Shown in pieces: positions 37,645-46,580 of a stretch of DNA of 64,000 bases. The position numbers and the translations under genes are program-made. This DNA comes from an endosymbiont of Escarpia spicata (GTDB taxonomy: Bacteria; Pseudomonadota; Gammaproteobacteria; Chromatiales; Chromatiaceae). The notes under the pieces are model-generated. The model ran no database searches. It saw nothing but the letters and a program-made list of their open reading frames with translations, and was not told the origin of the DNA. Every line of letters starts with the position of its first letter. Position 1 is the stretch's first letter. The stretch lies in the NCBI GenBank assembly GCA_003349915.1, contig QFXE01000020.1:124001-188000 (forward strand). The letters are read 5' to 3'.

Positions 37645-37704
37645 CGGCGACTTTAAGCAGTAAGATAAAGAGTGGCCCTGCCATTCCAGGCGAGAGAAAC
37701 AGTC

Positions 37705-37857
37705 GTAGGTCGGATTAGACGCGCAATGGCACAAAGCCGGGCTTTGGCACGACATTTATGCGCGATGTGATCTGACAAAACAGCGTCGGGTTACGATGCG
37801 CGGCAAGCCAGGCCACGAAATTCAAGCTTGGCACAGTACGCATCTAACCCGACCTAC
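37705..37857. repeat. Composite double-palindrome repeat, family B, copy 2
   Basis: The 153-bp element has GTAGGTCGG and CCGACCTAC-type edges. It keeps the same order of parts as 24142-24295, including the AAAACAGCGTCGGGTTACGA junction, while the interior differs. It lies between the reductase and the anti-sigma gene. Confidence 0.92.
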
Positions 37858-37883
37858 AGAACTGCACGGGATCAGATTCAGGT

Positions 37884-38576
37884 TTATTTCGACATATCCC
37901 AAAACCGTTCAAGATAAGCCTGGTGCAGGCACTCATACCCTTTGAGATCGCCATCTTCCTTCAGTCTGTTCATCTGCTCAATCCAGATCTGTTTACTATC
38001 GCTGTCAGGAAGAGAGACCTTATCGCACGCCAAATCCTGCATCTGTGCCGGGACGGCCTGCCGGGACATGTGTTTCTCCAGCTTGGGCAGCGTTCTAACC
38101 TCTTTTCCAGCCCGATCTGCCTGCAGTGACTGGATCTCACGTCTTGGCTTCATGCTGCTTTTAGCCGCCTTCTTTTTTGGCGCTACGGAAGGTAAGGATG
38201 CCGGCCCGGTAAAATCCATCGCCGGAGCTGAAGAAGATTCCACCGGCCAGCCGGCCTCTTCCTGCTCCATCAGCATGGGTACTGGAACTTCAGGTTCAAG
38301 CATGGAGACCGGCTCAAAGAGTCGGATGACCAGCCCGAAACTGAGCATCAGCACAGCAGCGGCTGCCATAAAGCTGAGTTGAGCAGCTCGTCTGTTCAAA
38401 CGAAACTTATGCCCTTTGGGTGCAAAACCCAGATAAAAAGGCCGCTTGCGGCGCTTCACGGCCTGGTGGGCAGCCTCGCGGACCCGACCATCCAGATCCG
38501 GGGATGGTTTCTCTGAGCTACCCTGTTTGTAGAGATGGGAGATGCGTTCATCATGGATGTCGTTCTGATCACTCAT
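37884..38576 (-). CDS. Probable membrane anti-sigma factor
   Basis: This 230-residue protein has a cytoplasmic, basic N-terminal region (about 1-63). One transmembrane helix (FMAAAAVLMLSFGLVIRLF, near 68-86) is followed by a long proline- and lysine-rich periplasmic part with two cysteines near the C-terminus. It overlaps the ECF sigma gene by 8 bases, which is the main evidence for an anti-sigma role. No HxxxCxxC zinc motif of the ZAS class is present. ATG 38576 has a GGAGGG. Confidence 0.65.
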   Translation of the reverse strand: MSDQNDIHDERISHLYKQGSSEKPSPDLDGRVREAAHQAVKRRKRPFYLGFAPKGHKFRLNRRAAQLSFMAAAAVLMLSFGLVIRLFEPVSMLEPEVPVPMLMEQEEAGWPVESSSAPAMDFTGPASLPSVAPKKKAAKSSMKPRREIQSLQADRAGKEVRTLPKLEKHMSRQAVPAQMQDLACDKVSLPDSDSKQIWIEQMNRLKEDGDLKGYECLHQAYLERFWDMSK

Positions 38577-39117
38577 CACAACCCTCCAGACCCTGCCGCA
38601 GTCGTTTCAGCGCATAACGCAGACGGCTCTTGATGGTCTCGCGCCCGGTATCCATCACCTCGGCAATCTGTTCCAGACTGAGTCCACCCTCCTCCTTCAA
38701 CAGAAAGGCGCTGCGCTGCGGTTCGCTCAAGCCACCAAGCAGTTGATAGAGACGTTCCACGCACTGCCGAATCATCACCCAGGCATCCGGCCAGGCACTG
38801 ACTTCCAGAGAGATCACTTCATCAGGTTTTTCAAGGGGGTCCACGGGACGAAGACTCCTCCAGTGGTCGACCACACGATTGTGGGCGATACGATATATCC
38901 AGGGCCGGAATGTGAGCTCTTTTTTCCACTGGCCTCTGGCGCTGATTACCCGCAACCAGACATCCTGGTAGATCTCATCCACAATCCCGGCATCACTGCA
39001 CTGACGGGTGATATAGCGATAGAGCGGTCCCCTATACCTTTGGTAGAGAGCATCGAAGGCCACTGTCTCACCCAATCGATAACGTTGCATCAGTGATTCG
39101 TCGCTGGGGTTATCCAT
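38569..39117 (-). CDS. ECF-type RNA polymerase sigma factor
   Basis: This 182-residue sigma factor has region 2 (DALYQRYRGPLYRYI near 19 and the FRPWIYRIAHNRVVDHWR segment near 76) and region 4 (LSEPQRSAFLLKEEGG near 132, LEQIAEVMDTGRETIKSRL near 150). It is located between a VWA lipoprotein gene (15 bases upstream) and its likely anti-sigma factor. Its regulon cannot be read from this sequence. Confidence 0.93.
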   Translation of the reverse strand: MDNPSDESLMQRYRLGETVAFDALYQRYRGPLYRYITRQCSDAGIVDEIYQDVWLRVISARGQWKKELTFRPWIYRIAHNRVVDHWRSLRPVDPLEKPDEVISLEVSAWPDAWVMIRQCVERLYQLLGGLSEPQRSAFLLKEEGGLSLEQIAEVMDTGRETIKSRLRYALKRLRQGLEGCDE

Positions 39118-39132
39118 CGAACATCTTTCGCT

Positions 39133-40851
39133 TTATTGTTTTTGGAAAATGGCTAGCGGCTGACTGGCAGAGAGGTCGCTAGCCAGACCAACCAGGCGAA
39201 TCAGATCATTCCGATAGCCTCCGCTGTCTTCGCCCCGTGCCCCACGGGCAAGTTTAATGATCTCATCGTAGCCGAAATTTTGCAGATAAGAACCGCCTCT
39301 CAGCACTTGCCAGAATGCAGCCACCGCCGAGGTAAAGCGGTAGTCGTGGCTGGTCTGATCAAGGCGCTGTTTGGTCTCACTGGACAGAAGAGGTCGTTCG
39401 ATCAGTTCACTGATATCTGATCCCGGGCGTTTATAGCGCAGCCTGAGAAAGGCGATCTCTTCTCCGCTGGTGTCCCGCTTGGACTCACCACTGCCGTATC
39501 GCAGCGGGTCGATCCTGTTGCCCTTGCCGCCGACAAGCGCGACCTCATACAGCGCGGAGACTGAGTGACCGGCACCGATCTCACCGGCATCCACCTTGTC
39601 GTTGTTGAAATCCTCTCGCGCCAGTAAGCGGTTTTCGTAACCGATCAATCGATACTCCGAGACCAGATCCGGGTTGAACTCGATCTGGATCTTCACATCA
39701 CCCGCCACAGTCTGCAGGGTGGCGCCCATCTCTTCGACCAACACCTTGCGCGCCTCCAGCAGAGTGTCGATATAGGCGTAGTTGCCGTTACCGTGGTCGG
39801 CAAGTTGTTCCATCAGTCGGTCATTGTAGTTGCCACCACCAAAACCCAGCGTGGTAAGAGCAATACCGCCCTTGCGCTGTTCATCGATCAGATCGATGAG
39901 TGCCTGATGGTTTACCGTGCCGACATTGAAGTCACCATCGGTAGCCAGAATGACACGGTTCACGCCATTTTCGATAAAAGCCTCCCGCGCCTTCCCATAG
40001 GCCAGACGAATACCCGCGGCACCATTGGTCGAGCCACCCGCATAGAGACGTTCCAGCGCCTGCTCGATAGTCGCCCGGCGGTTGCCGGCAGTCGGCTCCA
40101 ATACCACACCCGATGCCCCTGCATATACCACCAGGGTGACACGGTCATCGGCATCGAGCTGTCCGGTCAACAGGCGCAGGCTGCGCTTGAGCAGCGGCAA
40201 CTTGTCCGGAGAGCGCATGGAACCAGACACGTCCACCAGAAAGACAAGATTGGCAGAGGGCCGTTCAACATCCCGGGGAACCCATGATCGAAGGCCGACA
40301 CGCAACAACCGGGTTTCCTGATTCCAGGGATTCGGTCCCAGTTCGGTGGTAATGCTGAAGGGCTGGTTTTTTTCCTTCGGCACCGTATCGTCGTAGGTGA
40401 AGTAGTTGATCATCTCCTCGACCCGTACCGCATCCTTAGGCGGCAGCCTGCCCTCCTTGAGTATTCGCCGCAGGTTGGCATAACTACCGGTATCCACGTC
40501 GATACTGAAAGTCGAGACCGGAACCTCCTGAACACGCTTGACGGAATTATCCTCTATGTGAGCATAAGACTCCCGGTCCAGCGGCTCTGATGACAGCCGG
40601 ATTCCACTTGAAACAGCGGCCACCTGAGAGGGAGCAACGGCTTGCCCAGACCCGTCTGCCTCCCGCTTCATAAGCCCCACTGACTTATGTTTATGCTGGG
40701 CGGATAGATCCATCATAACCGTCTGTTCAGCCACAGCCGGGCGGCCCGGTCCTGGGTCGACAACCTCTGAGGTCGAATGCGACTCATACAGGCCGCAACC
40801 CGTTAACAATGACGCCGTAAGGGCGATAGTAGCAAATGGATTCAGTTTCAT
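39133..40851 (-). CDS. VWA-domain lipoprotein of the YfbK type
   Basis: This 572-residue predicted lipoprotein has lipobox LLTGC (Cys19). The YfbK-type N-terminal domain includes VPVSTFSIDVDTGSYANLR near 110. The von Willebrand A domain follows with a full MIDAS start LVFLVDVSGSM near 203, and a C-terminal DUF3520-type region runs from about 390 to 560. The metal-binding domain suggests protein-protein interaction in the periplasm. It starts after a GGAGAG and is first in the operon ahead of sigma and anti-sigma genes, so it may feed an envelope signal to them. Confidence 0.88.
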   Translation of the reverse strand: MKLNPFATIALTASLLTGCGLYESHSTSEVVDPGPGRPAVAEQTVMMDLSAQHKHKSVGLMKREADGSGQAVAPSQVAAVSSGIRLSSEPLDRESYAHIEDNSVKRVQEVPVSTFSIDVDTGSYANLRRILKEGRLPPKDAVRVEEMINYFTYDDTVPKEKNQPFSITTELGPNPWNQETRLLRVGLRSWVPRDVERPSANLVFLVDVSGSMRSPDKLPLLKRSLRLLTGQLDADDRVTLVVYAGASGVVLEPTAGNRRATIEQALERLYAGGSTNGAAGIRLAYGKAREAFIENGVNRVILATDGDFNVGTVNHQALIDLIDEQRKGGIALTTLGFGGGNYNDRLMEQLADHGNGNYAYIDTLLEARKVLVEEMGATLQTVAGDVKIQIEFNPDLVSEYRLIGYENRLLAREDFNNDKVDAGEIGAGHSVSALYEVALVGGKGNRIDPLRYGSGESKRDTSGEEIAFLRLRYKRPGSDISELIERPLLSSETKQRLDQTSHDYRFTSAVAAFWQVLRGGSYLQNFGYDEIIKLARGARGEDSGGYRNDLIRLVGLASDLSASQPLAIFQKQ

Positions 40852-41024
40852 AGGGCTCTCCTGCCTGTGTGATTAATTCCATCTATTAATACGGATACGC
40901 AGGAGAAATGGGGTTAAATAACGGGAAGATTGACGATTTTTTCTTGCGAGGGTGCATGCTACACACCCCACGCACAAGCTCAATTGAATTCGTGAGATAT
41001 AACTCCTAGCCAACTGTAGGACCT

Positions 41025-41255
41025 CTAACGCCCTATCGGCCCTCTGGATGACTGCTGCTTCAGTGTCTGCTCAATCCGGGCCACCACGTCGTACACATCC
41101 CGGATCGCACGAGCCAAAGCGGCCTGGTTCCAGATGATTGTCTTGAACGAGTAGAGCAGCTCCTTGTCATCCACCTTGCCGTCTGCCTTGATCTTCGGAA
41201 CAACTTTGTCGAAATATTGCTGTGAGGTTGTGATTGCTGACTCTGTGGGTCTCAT
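41025..41255 (-). CDS. Small hypothetical protein
   Basis: This 76-residue frame starts at ATG 41255 with a GGGAG 9 bases upstream. It is hydrophilic and probably helical: SAITTSQQYFDKVVPKIKAD, then KELLYSFKTIIWNQAALARA. There is no signal peptide and no family that I recognise. It is flanked by AT-richer noncoding sequence on both sides. Confidence 0.5.
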   Translation of the reverse strand: MRPTESAITTSQQYFDKVVPKIKADGKVDDKELLYSFKTIIWNQAALARAIRDVYDVVARIEQTLKQQSSRGPIGR

Positions 41256-41490
41256 CGCGTCAATCTCCCATTTTTTAGATACCCTAATATCAGGATAAAC
41301 CACATTTCAGAAAGCGGTTGGAAATATCACGGCGGACAGGTCCAACAACAGCGCAGATTCAGGCTATCCACTTTCTGGCAAAGCAATAATCGATACGGAA
41401 CTTCCCGGCCTCTCACACTGTTACTCTAGCGCTTCAAGGCGGATAATAGTGGACGGTTCCCGGCTTTACCGGCTATGGAGGAGAAACCTC

Positions 41491-41766
41491 ATGCAATCCG
41501 ATCCGGAAAAACTACTCAAGCGACACGCAAAGCTCGTTCATTCCGATATGCTCAAGGTGGTCTCTCATGTGCAGCGGGATGAGGGCGAGTGGATTATCAA
41601 TACGCTGATGGTGGAGGGACATGAGGTTCCCTTCAGCTACAAACGCAAACGGAGATACAAGAACATCGCCGGTCAACAGGTCAACCTGACCTACTACCCG
41701 GGAATCAAGATAGTTGCCGGAATAGAGCTTGAAGTGATGAACGTGGTAAGGATCAAGGTCGCCTGA
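41491..41766 (+). CDS. Conserved-looking small protein of unknown function
   Basis: This 91-residue basic cytoplasmic protein starts at ATG 41491 with a strong GGAGGAG. It is beta-rich, with EWIINTLMVEGHEVPFSYKR and a run of basic residues (KRKRRYKN), then a hydrophobic C-terminal strand. No domain was recognised. The in-frame upstream extension has no ribosome binding site. It converges on dbpA. Confidence 0.6.
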   Translation: MQSDPEKLLKRHAKLVHSDMLKVVSHVQRDEGEWIINTLMVEGHEVPFSYKRKRRYKNIAGQQVNLTYYPGIKIVAGIELEVMNVVRIKVA

Positions 41767-41801
41767 GGAGAGATTTGGTCACTCCGCCAATACCCTGCCG
41801 A

Positions 41802-43283
41802 CTAGCCATGAATCAGCCTGACCCGAAACGAACGTCCCTTCAATTTTCCTTCACCTAATTTTTTCAGTGCCGGTTGAACAACGTCCTGACTAACGGCCAC
41901 ATATGCCCAGTTATCAAAAATTTGAATCTTTCCGACCTGTTTTCCTGCAATGCCGTTTTTTCCGGTCAAAGCGCCCAGGATATCTCCAGGACGGACTTTT
42001 TGTTTTTTTCCACCGTCAATTTGCAGCGTTGCCATTAAGGGTTTCATTGCCGATTCTTCCAACAAACTGAGCGGCGGCAAAGATTCGCTATCTAAAATCG
42101 GGTCTACATTTGCATCCAGCGAAGCGACCTTGTAACTCTCTTTTCCACTATACAAAGAGTACGCAGTTCCTTTGCTTCCAGCTCGACCCGTGCGACCAAT
42201 ACGGTGAACATGACCTTCAGACTCGTGAGCTATGTGGTAATTGATTACAGCATCCAGCGCATCAATATCCAGACCACGGGCAGCGACATCGGTAGCAACT
42301 AGAATCGAGACGCTTTTGTTGGCAAACCGCACCAGTGTTTGATCACGGTCTCTCTGTTCAAGATCGCCATGCAAGGCGAGCGCACTAAAGCCAAAATGAA
42401 GTAACTCATCAGCCACTTCCTGGGTTTCCCGTTTGGTATTGCAAAATACCAGGGCGGATTCAGGGCGATGTTGCAAAAGCAGCAGACACAGAGCAGTCAA
42501 ACGGTGCTCATTATTCTCAACCTTGAAAAAATGCTGCTGAATACTGGCATTATCATGCGTGGAAGCCACTTGCACCATGACGGGTTTAACCATAATGCGC
42601 TTGGCGATAGACTGAATTTGATCTGGAAAGGTTGCGCTGAATAACAGGGTTTGACGTTGCTCGGGGGTCTGATCAATGATGGCATCAATCGCTGCCTGAA
42701 ACCCCATATCAAGCATGCGATCGGCTTCATCGAGGATGAGCATATTCACATTATTCAGCTGCAGAGTCCCTTTGTTCAAATGGTCCTCTATGCGTCCGGG
42801 GGTTCCGACAATAATGTGGGCGCCATGTTCCAGTGAGCCTATCTGAGGACCGATCGACATACCGCCACATAATGTCAAGACCTTGATATTGTGGATAGCC
42901 CTAGCCAATCTCCGAATCTCTTTTGCAACCTGATCGGCAAGTTCACGGGTCGGACAAAGCACCAGTGATTGCACACGAAAACGCTTTACATCGAGCTTTT
43001 CCAGCAGGCCAAGACCGAACGCAGCAGTTTTTCCGGAGCCGGTTTTTCCCTGGGCGATAACATCTTTTCCCGCCAGAATATGGGGCAGGCTCTGTGCTTG
43101 TATGGGGGTCATCTCCTCATAACCAAGAGAGGATAAGTTTTTAAGCAGAGCGGCATGCAGCTTAAGGGTTGAGAATGCTGTTTGGCTCAATGTGTTTTTT
43201 CCTGTGTTGGTGCTAGGGGGACTATGTTGATTGTTACGTTTTACACCGCTTAAACCTGTCTCGGCGTTTTGAGTGGTTTCCAT
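41802..43283 (-). CDS. dbpA: DEAD-box RNA helicase DbpA
   Basis: This ATP-dependent helicase acts in 50S subunit assembly. The 493-residue protein has the Q motif (EEMTPIQAQSLP), motif I AQGKTGSGKT near 80, PTRELA, TPGR, DEAD near 185, SAT, and VATDVAARGLDI and HRIGRTGRAG in the second RecA domain. The C-terminal DbpA RNA-binding domain (GDILGALTGKNGIAG near 430) recognises hairpin 92 of 23S rRNA. An N-terminal extension of about 35 residues is low-complexity. It overlaps yehS by 34 bases and is noticeably more AT-rich than neighbours. Confidence 0.95.
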   Translation of the reverse strand: METTQNAETGLSGVKRNNQHSPPSTNTGKNTLSQTAFSTLKLHAALLKNLSSLGYEEMTPIQAQSLPHILAGKDVIAQGKTGSGKTAAFGLGLLEKLDVKRFRVQSLVLCPTRELADQVAKEIRRLARAIHNIKVLTLCGGMSIGPQIGSLEHGAHIIVGTPGRIEDHLNKGTLQLNNVNMLILDEADRMLDMGFQAAIDAIIDQTPEQRQTLLFSATFPDQIQSIAKRIMVKPVMVQVASTHDNASIQQHFFKVENNEHRLTALCLLLLQHRPESALVFCNTKRETQEVADELLHFGFSALALHGDLEQRDRDQTLVRFANKSVSILVATDVAARGLDIDALDAVINYHIAHESEGHVHRIGRTGRAGSKGTAYSLYSGKESYKVASLDANVDPILDSESLPPLSLLEESAMKPLMATLQIDGGKKQKVRPGDILGALTGKNGIAGKQVGKIQIFDNWAYVAVSQDVVQPALKKLGEGKLKGRSFRVRLIHG

Positions 43284-43765
43284 ACAGACGCAGTTTCCTG
43301 TTCAACACCAGGACGGTATTTAAGCTGTAGCCCTTTTAGAAAATTACGCAAGACCTGATCTTTGCAATCACGATAGTGTTTATGACCTGGTTTACGAAAA
43401 AACGCGCTTAATTCATGTTTACTTATGCGCACCCCTGTCAGACCCAAAATCTCCAATACATCTTCGTTTTTCAGGTTTAATGCGATTTTTAATTTTCTAA
43501 AAATGATGTTGTTGGTTAACCGTTGCTCCACTTCAGGTTGTGCTCCCTCTTTTTTTCCTCGTTTGTCATTGATCAAACCATTCAGAAAAATGGCCAATTG
43601 AGAATCGGAGCATTTCTGGTGGGCTGGATCATCCTCTTTTTTTAACCAATCGCTGATCTGCCCCCTCGTTACCTGGTATTCGGCCAAGGTAAATAGAGCA
43701 ATCATTTTCGAATCGCTAAAGTCGAAGGTATAGCGGATACGGCGCAAGATATCGTTATTGGTCAC
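43250..43765 (-). CDS. DUF1456 protein, YehS family
   Basis: This 171-residue protein consists of two copies of the DUF1456 repeat, starting NDILRRIRYTFDFSDSKMIA near residue 3 and NNIIFRKLKIALNLKNEDVL near 84. Function is unknown. It starts at GTG 43765 and its end overlaps dbpA by 34 bases. Like dbpA it is AT-richer than the rest of the window, so the pair may have been acquired together. Confidence 0.88.
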   Translation of the reverse strand: MTNNDILRRIRYTFDFSDSKMIALFTLAEYQVTRGQISDWLKKEDDPAHQKCSDSQLAIFLNGLINDKRGKKEGAQPEVEQRLTNNIIFRKLKIALNLKNEDVLEILGLTGVRISKHELSAFFRKPGHKHYRDCKDQVLRNFLKGLQLKYRPGVEQETASVWKPLKTPRQV

Positions 43766-43878
43766 AAGTATGCTCTGATCATGAAGTTATAGGGAAGCAA
43801 ATCGGATCTGGGAGGAATGGCACTGGCTTAAGGAAACAATATTCGTGTTATCAATGGCCTGACCTAAACCCAAAAACA

Positions 43879-43962
43879 GTAGGTCGTGTTAGCGTAGCGT
43901 AACACGACAAGAGTGGTGCATAGGTTGGGTTACGGCCAAAATGACGGCCTAACCCAACCTAC
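43879..43962. repeat. Composite palindromic repeat combining family C and family B parts
   Basis: The left palindrome is GTCGTGTTA (43883-43891) with an exact complement at 43900-43908 around the loop GCGTAGCG. The right palindrome is TAGGTTGGGTTACGGCC paired with CGGCCTAACCCAACCTA around AAAATGA. Edges are GTAGG and CCTAC. It fills most of the gap between yehS and hemY. Confidence 0.85.
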
Positions 43963-44011
43963 CCATGCGGACTCTCTTCAATATTCGGGGCAGGCAAAGA
44001 GTCCTTCCTGC

Positions 44012-45289
44012 CTAAGAACTCTCCACGCCCAACAGTAATTCTGACGACTGTTTGGTGTTCGTCTCTGCGGAGGCCGGCAACTGTTTCACCGTATCCTGCA
44101 ACGTTGCCGGACCTGCCGATAACGCTAATCCGGAACGATAGCAATCCATCGCGGCCTCTGATTCGTCCATCTGCTCCAGCAACGCCCCGAGTTCCCGGTA
44201 AGCCTCAGGTGACGGCGCCAGTCCGATCCTGGCTTCGAGATAACTCCTCGCTTTACCCCAGAGTTTGCAGTGAAGACAGAGGCGGGCAAGCGTCAACAAC
44301 AGCACGGGATCATCCGCATGCGCCGGCAACCAGCTTTCGGCCAGCGCAAGACGCTGAGCGGGGTCGCCCCCCTCGATCGCAGCGAACAACGTCACAAGCC
44401 GGTCACTCCAGGTGTGTCTCAGATAGTCTATGATGATCCTTTCGGCCTGTTCGCCCGTACCCCGCTCTATCTGCAGTTCACAGTAGGCCTCCACCAACGC
44501 CTGGTTACCCCGCAGCGAACGGGGCAGCTGATTCCATAATCTCAGCAGCACGAGTTGATCACTCTCCCCGGCGGCCTTGCGCAGCCGCTCCAGGTAGACC
44601 CGGCTCTCCAACTCAAGCTGCTCATCCTGAGAAATGACTTTGCGGCGGCGCAACTCGGGCAGCAGACCCTCCAGTTTGTCCCACTCACCCAGGTCTTCGT
44701 AGAGCTTCTTCAACAACTTCAGGACATAGGCGTGTTTCGGCGCCAGGGTGCGCACATGCATGAGAGTCGCCAACGCCTGTTCATATTGCTGATGGGCAAG
44801 CTGCAACTCCGCCTGGGTAAGACCGACCGCCACGTCTGCCGCAGGCATGCTTTCGTGGGCCAGATTCAGGTAGTGGTCCCGGCGCTCATGGGCGCCCTGC
44901 AACTGCGCCGCCCTGGCTGCGGCCAGGTAGTTGAGCAACGGTGTCTCCGACTGGCTCGCGTAACGCAGCAGGTGCTTCTCTGCCGGTTCCCAGCGTCCTT
45001 CGGAGAGCTCCACCAGCCCCTGAGTCAGAGCCTGCTGAGCCTTGCGTGTCCGGCGCTGTCCCCGCCAATCATGCACCTGTCCAGGAAAGGCCCAGAGTCG
45101 GGAGAGAGATCTCAGCAACAGGTAGAAAAGTACAAACAACAGCGCTCCCGCCAGGACGAAGAGCGCCAGACTCCCCTCTATCGTCCAATGTCCATAGCCG
45201 ATGAGCACATAACCATTGTCCTCTTTCACCCACAGGGTCAAAGTGGCGGCCAACAGCAGGGCAACAAAACCGGCGATGAGGGACTTCAC
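44012..45289 (-). CDS. hemY: HemY, heme-biosynthesis-associated TPR protein
   Basis: This inner-membrane protein of 425 residues has two N-terminal transmembrane helices (LIAGFVALLLAATLTLWV at 3-20 and a long one near 40-62) followed by TPR-like helical repeats. Its role in heme synthesis is inferred from gene order in many proteobacteria and is not a defined enzyme step. It overlaps hemX by 4 bases (ATGA) and ends the hemCDXY run. Confidence 0.93.
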   Translation of the reverse strand: MKSLIAGFVALLLAATLTLWVKEDNGYVLIGYGHWTIEGSLALFVLAGALLFVLFYLLLRSLSRLWAFPGQVHDWRGQRRTRKAQQALTQGLVELSEGRWEPAEKHLLRYASQSETPLLNYLAAARAAQLQGAHERRDHYLNLAHESMPAADVAVGLTQAELQLAHQQYEQALATLMHVRTLAPKHAYVLKLLKKLYEDLGEWDKLEGLLPELRRRKVISQDEQLELESRVYLERLRKAAGESDQLVLLRLWNQLPRSLRGNQALVEAYCELQIERGTGEQAERIIIDYLRHTWSDRLVTLFAAIEGGDPAQRLALAESWLPAHADDPVLLLTLARLCLHCKLWGKARSYLEARIGLAPSPEAYRELGALLEQMDESEAAMDCYRSGLALSAGPATLQDTVKQLPASAETNTKQSSELLLGVESS

Positions 45290-46464
45290 TGCCTCTCTCC
45301 CTGTTTCTCAAGCGCCTCGCGGCGGGCATGCAGGGTGCGCAGGGAACCGGAGATATCCGGCAGATCGGGCAGCAGCACCTCCCCGCCCAAACCTTGAAGT
45401 TGCGCCAAAAATGCCTGCACCTCTCCCGCCTCCATTTCAAAATTGCCCTCGATCCATTCGGCTGCAGTTCTCAGACTGTCGCGGTAGAGTCCTGCGTCCC
45501 GCGCCAGCAAAGCCACCTTCGCCCCTTCAAGCTTCAACTGCAGATTCTGATAGAGAAAATAGCGCTGTTCGGGCGGCAGCATGGCAGCAATGGGGCGATC
45601 GTGATGCCGCACCACCATCATCGATTTAAACCCCTCCCAGAGGTCGTCGAGAATCTTCCGCAGGTTGAAGCCTTCGGCTGTCAGCGACTCAATACTCTCT
45701 GATGTCTGCGGCGGACGTGGCGGTATACCGCCCTGGTCCCGCAAGGGCAGCTGATCCACCTGCCTGATCAACCCACCAATACGGGCACTCAGGCCAGCCA
45801 TATCTACAGTGGGCGCAATCTTCAAAGCAGCTATCTCGCGGGCCACCGCTTCCCGCACGCTGTTCCACGCAGGGTCGAGAGTATCGCGCAGGCGTGAATC
45901 GGCTGCCTCCAGCGCGGTGATACTGGTGGCCACATCACCCTCCAGCGTGAGGCGGTGGTTCGCCACCCGCATCAGATATTCCGCCTCCGAGATACGCCAC
46001 TGTCCCTGATCACTGCCAAGCTTGCGTTGCATATCCGACAGGGAGTCTTCCATCTGGACGCGCTGCGCCTGCATGGCATCGTGAGACTGCTGCAGTTGCT
46101 GATTTTGATCCGCCAGTGCCTGGCGCTGGGACTCAATCTGCTGCTGCTGCAGTTCAAAAACACGGCGGGTCTCTTGCAGACCGGCGGCAAAGGTCGACTG
46201 CTCTTGCGCCTTCCGGGTCAGATCTGCATCGATCCGCTGCAACGACTGCTGCATCTCCTGCCAATAGTTGTGACCGGTAAATAGCCCGACACAAACAGCC
46301 AACAGCGCAATCACTGCCAGCACAACCGCCAGTTTCGGGATGTAACCTGACGATGGGCGCGACCCCATGTCTGTTGTTTGTGCTTCACTATCGGCCCCGA
46401 CAACCGGCTCGATGGACTCATCGACCCGCTCCTGCTCAGTTGCCGTTTTCTCCTGTTCTGTCAT
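45286..46464 (-). CDS. hemX: HemX-like membrane protein
   Basis: The 392-residue protein has a hydrophilic acidic N-terminus, one transmembrane helix (LAVVLAVIALLAVCVGLFTGH near 45-65) and a long glutamine-rich coiled coil (about 70-150). A helical periplasmic domain with the YLMRVANHRLTLEGDV motif near 164 follows. It is annotated as HemX (proposed uroporphyrinogen methyltransferase) by synteny, but the methyltransferase function is doubtful. It lies 117 bases after hemD, with a palindrome between. Confidence 0.9.
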   Translation of the reverse strand: MTEQEKTATEQERVDESIEPVVGADSEAQTTDMGSRPSSGYIPKLAVVLAVIALLAVCVGLFTGHNYWQEMQQSLQRIDADLTRKAQEQSTFAAGLQETRRVFELQQQQIESQRQALADQNQQLQQSHDAMQAQRVQMEDSLSDMQRKLGSDQGQWRISEAEYLMRVANHRLTLEGDVATSITALEAADSRLRDTLDPAWNSVREAVAREIAALKIAPTVDMAGLSARIGGLIRQVDQLPLRDQGGIPPRPPQTSESIESLTAEGFNLRKILDDLWEGFKSMMVVRHHDRPIAAMLPPEQRYFLYQNLQLKLEGAKVALLARDAGLYRDSLRTAAEWIEGNFEMEAGEVQAFLAQLQGLGGEVLLPDLPDISGSLRTLHARREALEKQGERQ

Positions 46465-46528
46465 GACTCAGTGGTACCGTTTGTTATGCGGCCATAGGCC
46501 ACTTTTCGATTCTGTTTCTCTATCTTTT

Positions 46529-46554
46529 GCCTGATCCACTGCGCTTGATCAGGC
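46529..46554. repeat. Loop-conserved palindrome family C
   Basis: GCCTGATC and GATCAGGC (8 bp perfect) flank the loop CACTGCGCTT, between hemD and hemX. The stem is the same as in 52708-52733, in the opposite orientation. Confidence 0.88.
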
Positions 46555-46580
46555 CTGCTAAATCTTACTCGGGACGAAGG

